Made by a program: the position numbers and the translations under genes. From Hyphomicrobiales bacterium (GTDB taxonomy: Bacteria; Pseudomonadota; Alphaproteobacteria; Rhizobiales; Aestuariivirgaceae): a stretch of DNA of 17,881 nt. The notes beneath the pieces are model-generated. The model had not been told where the DNA came from, ran no database searches, and saw nothing but the letters and a program-made list of their open reading frames with translations. Positions 8,157 through 14,245 of this stretch are shown in pieces (position 1 is the first letter of the stretch; the number at the start of each line of letters is the position of its first letter). Location of the stretch: contig JAAURV010000027.1 in assembly GCA_012032065.1 (NCBI GenBank), positions 1-17,881 of the forward strand, read 5' to 3'.

Positions 8157-8812
8157 ATGAATCGTTTGATCTTCGCTTTCGCCGCGGCGCCTTCGTCGCG
8201 GGCTGCACCACCGATCCCTACACGGGCGAACAGAAACTCTCCAACACCGCGATTGGCGCGGGCACTGGCGCGCTTCTCGGTACGGCGGCGGGCGCCATCG
8301 TCGGCGGCACCACCAGCGTCAAAACCCGCAAGGCCATGCTGATTGGTGCGGGCCTTGGCGCGCTCGCGGGCGGCGGCGTTGGTCTTTACATGGACAATCA
8401 GGAAGCAAAGCTCCGCGAGCGCCTACGCGGCACCGGCGTGTCAGTCACCCGTGTCGGCGACAACATCATTCTCAACATGCCGTCCAACATCACCTTCGAT
8501 ACCGATCAGGCCGACATCAAACCGAACTTCTACGATACGCTGAACTCCGTGTCGCTGGTGCTGCAGGAATTCAACCAGACGCTTGTCGACGTAAACGGGC
8601 ATACCGACTCCGATGGCTCGGCCGAATACAACTACGATCTCTCGCGACAGCGCGCCGGTTCGGTCGCTCAGTATCTTGTCTCGCAACGGGTCAATTCGCA
8701 GCGCTTCTCGGTGCAGGGCTTCGGCGAGAGCCAGCCGATCGCGTCGAACGGGTCGTCCGGCGGCAAGGCGCAGAACCGCCGCGTCGAAATCCAGATCGTG
8801 CCGCTCACCTGA
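8157..8812 (+). pseudogene. OmpA-family glycine-zipper lipoprotein, frameshifted in the signal peptide
   Basis: Outer-membrane lipoprotein of the YiaD/Pal-like type: lipobox, glycine-zipper segment, then a peptidoglycan-binding OmpA domain. The ATG at 8157, preceded by GAGGGGAC, begins a signal peptide (MNRLIFAFAA). The frame is then lost at about 8188. The next frame reads AFVAGCTTDPYTGEQKLS, with lipobox VAGC, then glycine-rich GAGTGALLGTAAGAIVGG and the OmpA core (NITFDTDQADIKPN, NGHTDSDGS, LSRQRAGSVAQYL, NRRVEIQI). One inserted base in GCGGCG-CC restores about 219 residues. An in-frame ATG at 8336 would give a 158-residue OmpA domain without lipobox, unlikely to be located correctly. The Asp of GHTD and the Arg of LSRQRA are the usual diaminopimelate-contacting residues. 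Pseudogene or consensus error. Confidence 0.88.
8188..8190 (+). other. Inferred site of a missing base in the OmpA-family lipoprotein gene
   Basis: The signal peptide is in one frame up to GCC GCG GC and the lipobox is in the -1 frame from GCC TTC GTC. Adding one base in this GC-repetitive stretch joins hydrophobic core and lipobox at normal spacing (Cys at about residue 17). No slippery sequence is present. Confidence 0.75.
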
Positions 8813-8829
8813 GCGAAGCGCGCTTCACA

Positions 8830-9714
8830 TTGACAGTTCAGGGCCTCGGTCACGCCGGGGCCCTTTTGCTTGCCGAGCATCTCGAAGAGAGCCTGGCCGC
8901 CGATCCCTTGGCCGTGAGCGTCAACGAGACCGACGAGCAAAAGGGGCTCTGGAATGTCGTCGCCTACTTCAAGACCGAGACCGATGCCGGATCGGCGCGC
9001 GATGCGTTGGAACTGAAGGCCGCAAGCATCGATCCCCTTCCAGAGTCGGACTGGGTGGCGAACTCGCTTCGCGGATTGGCTCCCGTCGTGGCGGGGCGCT
9101 TCTACCTCTACGGCTCGCATGACCGCGCGCAACGAAGAACGGGTGGCATTTCGCTCGAGATCGATGCCGGAACCGCCTTCGGCACCGGCCATCATGGAAC
9201 CACGGCCGGCTGCCTTTTGGCGCTCGACAGGGAACTCAAACGCCGAAGGCCACGGCGCGTACTCGATCTCGGCTGCGGCACGGGCGTTCTCGCCATCGCC
9301 GCCGCGGCGGCTATCAAACGGCCTGTGCTCGCGACCGACATCGATCCCGAAGCCGTGCGGGTCACGCGGCTGAATGCGGCGAAAGCCGGCGTCGGCCCTC
9401 TGCTCCGCGGTTTCGCCGCACCGGGTCTTGCCGGCCGGAGATTTGCGGGGGCGGCGCCATTCGATTTGATTTTCGCAAACATACTTGCGAGGCCACTTGT
9501 TCAACTCGCGGGCGGACTCTCGCTTTTGCTCGCGCCTCAAGGAACGCTGATCCTCTCCGGCATCACGCGCGATCAAGTGCGCTGGATCGAAGCCACATAC
9601 CGGTCGCATGGGTTGATCGCGGCCCGGCGCTCGTTCCTCGGCGAGTGGGCAACATTGACAATGCGATCGCGCGGCAAAGAAAAACGCCCGGAACTTTTCC
9701 GCTCCGGGCGTTAA
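8830..9714 (+). CDS. prmA: Ribosomal protein L11 methyltransferase
   Basis: PrmA trimethylates ribosomal protein L11 in the cytoplasm using S-adenosylmethionine. The N-terminal L11-recognition domain is followed by a Rossmann methyltransferase domain. Family marks are DAGTAFGTGHHGTT (about residue 117), SAM motif I VLDLGCGTGVLAIAAA, the acidic ribose-binding VLATDIDPEAV, and the active-site ANILARPL. Length (294) is normal. The start is uncertain: there is no ATG or GTG in frame near the N-terminus. TTG 8830 is taken here; a CTG at 8809 that overlaps the OmpA stop (CTGA) would add LSEARFT, which looks like coding sequence. The last residues (RPELFRSGR) are encoded by the terminator hairpin of the opposite-strand gene. 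It is 17 bases after the OmpA-family gene. Confidence 0.92.
   Translation: MTVQGLGHAGALLLAEHLEESLAADPLAVSVNETDEQKGLWNVVAYFKTETDAGSARDALELKAASIDPLPESDWVANSLRGLAPVVAGRFYLYGSHDRAQRRTGGISLEIDAGTAFGTGHHGTTAGCLLALDRELKRRRPRRVLDLGCGTGVLAIAAAAAIKRPVLATDIDPEAVRVTRLNAAKAGVGPLLRGFAAPGLAGRRFAGAAPFDLIFANILARPLVQLAGGLSLLLAPQGTLILSGITRDQVRWIEATYRSHGLIAARRSFLGEWATLTMRSRGKEKRPELFRSGR
9683..9712 (-). terminator. Intrinsic terminator of the DUF1127 gene, lying inside the prmA 3' end
   Basis: AACGCCCGGA and TCCGGGCGTT form a perfect 10-bp stem with a 10-base loop. Read on the minus strand the stem is followed by TTTTTCTTT, a good U-tract. On the plus strand no T-run follows, so it serves the minus-strand gene at 9755-9949. 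It overlaps the last codons of prmA. Confidence 0.85.
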
Positions 9715-9754
9715 GGTCCGGCGCCCGCGAGCGCTGGAAGTTTAGGTCTTGGGG

Positions 9755-9949
9755 TTAGTTGCCCCAAACCATCTTGGAGATCTCGCCACGCGAGACTCCG
9801 ATGTCGTTCAGCATGCGGTCGTCGAGCTGCTGCAGCTGACGCTCGGCGCGGCTCAGCGCGAAGAACTTCCGCACGCGGCCAAAAACGCCGGACTGAAAGC
9901 TGCCAGAGCCCTTGCGGACCGTCTCGCGGCCGGTGGTGATCGTATCCAT
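9755..9949 (-). CDS. DUF1127 small protein
   Basis: A 64-residue protein ending in the DUF1127 (YjiS-like) motif: RAERQLQQLDDRMLNDIGVS followed by RGEISKMVWGN. Small arginine-rich DUF1127 proteins are abundant in alphaproteobacteria; some affect RNA turnover, carbon metabolism or phosphate responses, but this copy's role cannot be read. The ATG at 9947-9949 is preceded by AGGAGA, an excellent ribosome-binding site, so I discard the longer open frame to 10054. It is monocistronic: a strong terminator follows at 9683-9712 and a long AT-rich leader region precedes it. Confidence 0.9.
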   Translation of the reverse strand: MDTITTGRETVRKGSGSFQSGVFGRVRKFFALSRAERQLQQLDDRMLNDIGVSRGEISKMVWGN

Positions 9950-10271
9950 GTTACTGTCTCCTAAAAGCCGCGCTCCCCGCGGCAAGAATTCTTTGTGCGA
10001 CGCACAACGGAGACGGATATATGGTCGGATTCGCCCTTCTTCCAGAGCCTCCAAAGCTGCTCAGACATGCGCACTACGCATGACATAATTCAGAAATCTT
10101 TAAGTTTCCTGGGCCGTGAAAAATCACACAACATCAGATAATGTAATGTATGTGTCAGAAAAATTTACAAATTTCGTGATTCTGCGCTCCGCAAGTCGTT
10201 GGACGAAACATGGTCTACTTATGCGTCAAAGGAATGAACAAAAGTGACAAAAATGCTGCACTGCAAATGAG
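9950..10271. other. AT-rich gene-free region between the DUF1127 gene and the cspA terminator
   Basis: About 320 bases with no credible gene on either strand. It is clearly richer in A+T than its surroundings from about 10080 to 10270 and must hold the promoter and leader of the DUF1127 gene. I could not fix -35/-10 boxes with confidence. A short palindrome (ATGCG-TAGTG-CGCAT on the minus strand, near 10065-10080) is the only clear local structure. Confidence 0.6.
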
Positions 10272-10296
10272 AATGCCCGGCTTTTGACCGGGCATT
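10272..10296 (-). terminator. Terminator hairpin of the cold-shock gene
   Basis: AATGCCCGG, a 7-base loop, and CCGGGCATT make a perfect 9-bp stem 23 bases beyond the cold-shock stop codon. The T-rich tail on the minus strand is imperfect (CTCATTTG), so efficiency may be moderate. Confidence 0.65.
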
Positions 10297-10319
10297 GCAG
10301 GCCGTCCATGGTGGAAAAA

Positions 10320-10529
10320 TCAGGCGGCGGCGAGATTTCCGGCCGAGCTCTTTCCGGTGCGCTTGTCGGTCACGATTTCGAATTGGACCTTCTGGCCTTC
10401 CTTCAGCGTGCGCAAACCTGCGCGCTCAACGGCGGAAATGTGGACGAATACATCCTTGTTTCCGTTGTCGGGCTGGATGAATCCATAACCCTTCTGCTCG
10501 TTGAACCACTTCACTGTACCCGTATTCAT
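10320..10529 (-). CDS. cspA: Cold-shock domain protein (CspA family)
   Basis: A 69-residue single-stranded nucleic acid-binding protein of the CspA family, acting in the cytoplasm as an RNA chaperone. It starts MNTGTVKWFNEQKGYGFIQP with RNP1 (KGYGFI), followed by RNP2 (DVFVHIS) and the usual C-terminal VQFEIV strand. Length is standard for the family. The ATG at 10527-10529 is preceded by GAAGGA at good distance; the longer open frame to 10655 is noncoding leader. The gene is alone on its strand, with a hairpin downstream at 10272-10296, and diverges from the aminopeptidase gene. Which Csp paralogue it is, and whether it is cold-induced, cannot be told. Confidence 0.95.
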   Translation of the reverse strand: MNTGTVKWFNEQKGYGFIQPDNGNKDVFVHISAVERAGLRTLKEGQKVQFEIVTDKRTGKSSAGNLAAA

Positions 10530-10755
10530 GGGATCGTCCTTCAGTTGGTTAATGTCGTGAGCTTTGAAAGTTGCCAAAGCGCGTCGCAAAGCCCGTGGTC
10601 GATAATTGGAGGAGTCTTTGCGTTGCGCGGCCCAACTGGGGAGCGAAGCGGCCAATCGTCCGGCCCAAGTGTCGATAGCGGAAGATATGTCTCACCTCGC
10701 GGCAGGATGCAAGCAAATCATTTCGCAAGGCGCTCCGGCGCGCTATTAGAAATCC

Positions 10756-12558
10756 ATGTCAAATGCATCGCAAACTGTCGACTACTCCGCGCGCCTCGCC
10801 GCGCTGCGCAAGTGGCTCAGGATTAACAAGCTCGCCGGATTCATTGTTCCGCGCCAGGACGAATTCCAGGGCGAATATGTTGCGGCCTATGCCGAACGCC
10901 TGCTCTGGCTCACCGGATTTTCTGGCTCCTGGGGTGTTGCCGTTGCCGGATTGAGGAAGGCTGCAATTTTCGTCGATGGCCGCTACACGATCCAGGTGCG
11001 CCAGCAAGTAAACGTGAAGCTGTTCGAGCCGCTCCACTTGGTCGATGAGCCGCCGGCGATGTGGATCGGGAAGAACCTGAAGAAGGGCGAACGGCTTGGA
11101 TTCGATCCATGGCTCGTCACCGTCGATCAGGCAAAGCGTTATGCCGAAGCTTGCGAAAAGGCGGGCGCGAAACTGGTGCCTGTTGCCAGGAACCCAATCG
11201 ACATTCTGTGGGACGAACAGCCTGCGCGCCCTACATCGAAGTTTTCGTCGCAGCCCACGCAATTCGCCGGCCGCTCGGCGCGCGAGAAGCGGGTCGACAT
11301 GACCAAGACAATGGCGAAAGCGAACGTCGATGCCATCGTATTGACGCAGCCTGACTCGGTGGCCTGGGTGTTCAACATTCGCGGACACGATGTGCCCTAC
11401 ACACCGGTGGCGCTTGCCTACGCGATCCTGCATCGCGGCGCGAAGGCGGAGCTCTTTGCCGGCAAGGCGCGGCTACCGGAAGATGTGGCCGCGCAGTTGA
11501 AAGCCGTCGCAATCATAAAACCTCCAGAGTCAATTTCTGATTCCTTAAGAGCGTTGGGCAAGCGCAAGGCCAAGGTTCAAATCGATCCGGTCTGGGCCCC
11601 GGATTTCATCCGCGCGAAACTTGCGGCCGCGGGCGCCAGGATCAGCAACGCCACCGATCCCTGCACGTTTCCGAAAGCCGCAAAGAACCAGGTCGAGCGC
11701 GAGGGCGCTCGCGCCGCGCATCGCCGCGACGGCGCCGCCATGTGCCGGTTCCTGTGCTGGCTGGAGAACGCGAGCTTCGGACCCGGTCTCAACGAATTCG
11801 CCGTTGCAGAGAAACTTGGCGAATTCCGCGAAGCAAGCGGCGAATTGTTGGACCTCTCTTTCGGCGCCATCGCCGGTGCCGGGCCAAACGCCGCCATTCC
11901 GCACTATCATGTGACCAGAAAGTCCAGCCTTGCGCTCGAGAAGGACGGCATCTTCCTGATCGACTCCGGCGGCCAGTATCAGGATGGCACGACGGACATC
12001 ACCCGCACCGTCGTCATGGGCGAGCCCACGCCCGAAATGAAGGACCGCTTCACTCGCGTGCTGAAAGGCATGATCGGCGTTTCGCTCATCCGCTTTCCCA
12101 AAGGCACTTGCGGATCCCAGATCGACGTGCTGGCGCGCGCCGCGTTATGGAAAGCGGGACTCGACTACGACCACGGCACGGGTCACGGTGTTGGCTCCTA
12201 TCTCTCGGTGCATGAGGGCCCTGCCCGCATCAACAAGATCGACCGGACGGCACTGGCGCCGGGTATGATCCTCTCCAACGAACCCGGATTCTACAAAGCC
12301 GGCCACTACGGAATCCGCATCGAAAACCTGCTGCTCGTGACCGAGGCAGAAGACATCAAAGGCGGCGAACGGCCGATGCACGGCTTCGAAACCCTGACCC
12401 TCTGCCCCATCGACCGCAGGCTCATCGACACGCGCCTGCTCACGCGCGAAGAACTCCACTGGCTCGACGCCTATCACGCGCGGGTGCTTGATGAGATCGG
12501 GCTTCTGCTTTCGGGTCAGGACCTCGAATGGCTCAAGAGAGCCTGCGGCGCGATGTGA
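10756..12558 (+). CDS. pepP: M24-family Xaa-Pro aminopeptidase (aminopeptidase P)
   Basis: A 600-residue dimetal aminopeptidase of family M24, removing N-terminal residues that precede proline. It has the long three-domain form: two creatinase-like N-terminal domains (for example GFIVPRQDEFQGEY and FVDGRYTIQVRQQV), then the pita-bread catalytic domain and a short C-terminal tail. All five metal ligands are present: Asp403 and Asp414 (IDSGGQYQDGTTDITRT), His477 (GTGHGVG), Glu509 (SNEPGFY) and Glu523 (RIENLL). The substrate-side His of VHEGP is also present. No clear ribosome-binding site precedes the ATG. Its 3' end overlaps the convergent PIN toxin frame by 43 bases. The family call is firm; the symbol is by similarity, since this long form differs from E. 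coli PepP. Confidence 0.93.
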   Translation: MSNASQTVDYSARLAALRKWLRINKLAGFIVPRQDEFQGEYVAAYAERLLWLTGFSGSWGVAVAGLRKAAIFVDGRYTIQVRQQVNVKLFEPLHLVDEPPAMWIGKNLKKGERLGFDPWLVTVDQAKRYAEACEKAGAKLVPVARNPIDILWDEQPARPTSKFSSQPTQFAGRSAREKRVDMTKTMAKANVDAIVLTQPDSVAWVFNIRGHDVPYTPVALAYAILHRGAKAELFAGKARLPEDVAAQLKAVAIIKPPESISDSLRALGKRKAKVQIDPVWAPDFIRAKLAAAGARISNATDPCTFPKAAKNQVEREGARAAHRRDGAAMCRFLCWLENASFGPGLNEFAVAEKLGEFREASGELLDLSFGAIAGAGPNAAIPHYHVTRKSSLALEKDGIFLIDSGGQYQDGTTDITRTVVMGEPTPEMKDRFTRVLKGMIGVSLIRFPKGTCGSQIDVLARAALWKAGLDYDHGTGHGVGSYLSVHEGPARINKIDRTALAPGMILSNEPGFYKAGHYGIRIENLLLVTEAEDIKGGERPMHGFETLTLCPIDRRLIDTRLLTREELHWLDAYHARVLDEIGLLLSGQDLEWLKRACGAM

Positions 12559-12970
12559 AACGGATTGATGATCGTCAGACTGCCGATAGATTGGCCGTGC
12601 TGCATATCTTCGGTGAGAAGATGGGTGCACCCCTGCTCGACCGCCGAAGCAACGATGATGCTATCCCACCAGGAGAGCTTGAAGCGCTGAAAAAATCCGG
12701 CTGCTTTCAACAGGAGTTCGACGCTTGTCGGAAGCGGCTGCCATCCCTGGTAGGCGGCCACTTCAAGCAGCGCGCGCTCAGGCGGCAGTCCAGGTTTCAG
12801 GTATTGCGTCGAAACGTTGAAGAATTCCGCAAGAACCTGAGCACTGATGCGACCTGCGCGTTCCTTCCAAAGCCCGTCAAGCCACTCCACGGCGCGCGCC
12901 GTTTTTTCTCGTGTGACGCATCGTGCGTGTAAATGAGCACATTTGCGTCAACGTGAACGATGGCGGTCAT
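12516..12970 (-). pseudogene. PIN-domain (VapC-like) toxin, frameshifted near its N-terminus
   Basis: A PIN-domain RNase of the type II toxin family, cytoplasmic. From the ATG at 12970 the frame reads MTAIVHVDANVLIYTHDAS, the PIN N-terminus with catalytic Asp8. After HEKK the frame is lost, and the rest (VEWLDGLWKERAG to the end) continues in the -1 frame to 12516. One extra A in the A6 run at 12902-12907 (minus strand) gives EKKTARAVEWLDGLW, a natural join of about 151 residues. Other PIN acidic residues are visible: Glu in QVLAEFFNV, Asp in SWWDSIIVA, Asp in LLTEDM. The start overlaps the antitoxin stop by 23 bases, as in many toxin-antitoxin pairs. The C-terminal tail runs into the convergent aminopeptidase gene. 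It is inactive as written unless slippage on the A-run occurs. Confidence 0.82.
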
Positions 12971-13217
12971 AGATCTGGTCGCGTTTCGGATAGCGTTTCC
13001 CCGAACTGATATTAGTCGGTTTCAGTTTCCGCCATGCGCGGTAAGCCGCCTCATAGGACCCATCCTTGCTCAAGGACTCACGCAATACATGCGCCACGAA
13101 TCCAGAAACGCTGACCTCTGCGGCTGCCGCCTTCAGACGGACACTCCGCAAGAGTTCAGGGTCCATTGAAATTGTGACATTCTTCTGCGCGCGCAGTTTT
13201 TTTGGTTGTTCGTTCAT
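12948..13217 (-). CDS. Ribbon-helix-helix antitoxin of a PIN toxin-antitoxin pair
   Basis: An 89-residue protein. Its N-terminal part has the ribbon-helix-helix pattern: strand KNVTISMDPELL, helix RSVRLKAAAAEV, turn SVSGFVAHVL, the layout of CopG/Arc-like DNA-binding dimers. The C-terminal part (from about residue 55) is basic and would bind the toxin, as is known for VapB-type antitoxins. It lies upstream of the PIN-domain gene and overlaps it by 23 bases. A perfect palindrome lies 18 bases before the start, as expected for autoregulation. No strong ribosome-binding site is visible, so a leaderless or weakly initiated message is possible. The exact antitoxin family is not certain. Confidence 0.8.
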   Translation of the reverse strand: MNEQPKKLRAQKNVTISMDPELLRSVRLKAAAAEVSVSGFVAHVLRESLSKDGSYEAAYRAWRKLKPTNISSGKRYPKRDQIYDRHRSR

Positions 13218-13250
13218 GACACGAAGATAGTGCTACACGAATTTCGTGTC
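13218..13250 (-). promoter_or_regulatory. Putative operator of the toxin-antitoxin pair
   Basis: ACACGAA-T-TTCGTGT (13235-13249) is a perfect 15-base palindrome. A second ACACGAA half-site lies at 13219-13225, next to the antitoxin start codon and 16 bases away in direct orientation. Ribbon-helix-helix antitoxins bind such short repeated half-sites to repress their own promoter. The site lies between azlD and the antitoxin. Confidence 0.6.
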
Positions 13251-13256
13251 AACGCC

Positions 13257-13559
13257 TCAGCCGATAAATGCGCGAAGCGCCACGACGCTTGCAACGCCGA
13301 TCGCGACGACGGCGATCATCGGCAGGCGCAGCACGGCGGCGGCAATGGTAATTGCGGCGGCGATACTCTCGGCAAGACCCGTGGCCACGACCGTCGGTGC
13401 GATGACGGAAACCAGAATGGCAGGCGGTAGGGCATCGAGTGCCGCCTTGAGGCGTCCGCGCACGGTGACGCCGCCGAGCAAGAGGTAGCCAGAAACGCGC
13501 GTCGCATAGGTCGCAAGCGCCATGCCGGCGATCGCCAGCAGTGTCAGGCCGTCGATCAT
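13257..13559 (-). CDS. azlD: AzlD-like branched-chain amino acid exporter subunit
   Basis: A 100-residue membrane protein with three to four hydrophobic helices, the small partner of AzlC in branched-chain amino acid (or azaleucine) export. The family motif TYATRVSGYLLLGG is near residue 17, and ALPPAILVSVIAPTV matches the conserved middle helix. The ATG at 13557-13559 shares one base with the azlC stop (TGATG), so translation is coupled. The frame stays open upstream to 13631 but that part is the azlC 3' end read in another frame. Confidence 0.9.
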   Translation of the reverse strand: MIDGLTLLAIAGMALATYATRVSGYLLLGGVTVRGRLKAALDALPPAILVSVIAPTVVATGLAESIAAAITIAAAVLRLPMIAVVAIGVASVVALRAFIG

Positions 13560-14245
13560 CAAGCTTCCCCCTCGCGGTGGAGAAGCGCCGCCGCCAGCGC
13601 TCCGGCAAGGCCGCCCGCCACGATGAACCATGCGCCAGGCACGGTGAGTTTGACGAGTGCTGCAACCCCGGCGCTTGCGGCGAGAACGGCGCCGGTGCGC
13701 GGGCCTTTCCAGAAGCCCACGAGAATGGCGATGAACATGGCGGAGAAGGCGAAGTCGAAGCCCAGGGCGGCGGGATCGCCCAGAGCCTTACCCGCGAAGG
13801 CGCCGATAGCGGTGGACGTGGTCCAGCACACATACATCGGCGCGGCCAATCCCACATAGTAGCCGAGCGTCAACGGCTGCTTCAACGCGCGCCGCTCGCT
13901 CATCGCCCAGTTCTCGTCGGCGAGAACGAAGAGCAGCGGCGCGCGCAGCCGCTTCGGAATATGGTTCATGTGGCGCGACAAGGATGCACTCATCAGGACA
14001 TGACGGATATTGACGATGAACACCGTCACCGCCAGCGCCGCCCATGGCGCCGGTTCCCTCCACTGATCGATGGCGATGTATTGAGACGCGCCGGCGAAAA
14101 CGGCAGCGCTCATCAATGTGGCTTCCAGCGGCGCCAAACCCTTCGCGACTGCCAGCGTTCCCCAGAGCAAGCCAATCGGCACCGCCGCGAAAATGATCGG
14201 ATAGATGTCGCGCACGCCATCGCGGAACTCGCTGGAGAAACTCAC
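13559..14245 (-). CDS. azlC: AzlC-family branched-chain amino acid permease
   Basis: A 228-residue inner-membrane protein of the AzlC family, which with AzlD exports branched-chain amino acids and related compounds. Conserved stretches are FRDGVRDIYPIIFAAVPIGLL at the start, MSAAVFAGASQYIAI, VNIRHVLMSASLSRH and LADENWAMS. The start is GTG 14245, giving MSFSSEFRDG. It shares its G with the ligA stop (TAGTG), and AGGA lies about 12 bases upstream inside ligA. A longer open frame to 15022 is only the ligA coding region read in another frame. The tight junctions with ligA and azlD suggest one transcript. Confidence 0.92.
   Translation of the reverse strand: MSFSSEFRDGVRDIYPIIFAAVPIGLLWGTLAVAKGLAPLEATLMSAAVFAGASQYIAIDQWREPAPWAALAVTVFIVNIRHVLMSASLSRHMNHIPKRLRAPLLFVLADENWAMSERRALKQPLTLGYYVGLAAPMYVCWTTSTAIGAFAGKALGDPAALGFDFAFSAMFIAILVGFWKGPRTGAVLAASAGVAALVKLTVPGAWFIVAGGLAGALAAALLHREGEA

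Noticed and set aside
8668..9609. Open frame of 313 codons antisense to the OmpA-family gene and prmA
   Set aside because: It spans two real genes on the other strand and shows no recognisable domain.
10530..10655. N-terminal extension of the cold-shock protein
   Set aside because: The family starts at MNTGTVKWF with a good ribosome-binding site; the extension is leader sequence that happens to be open.
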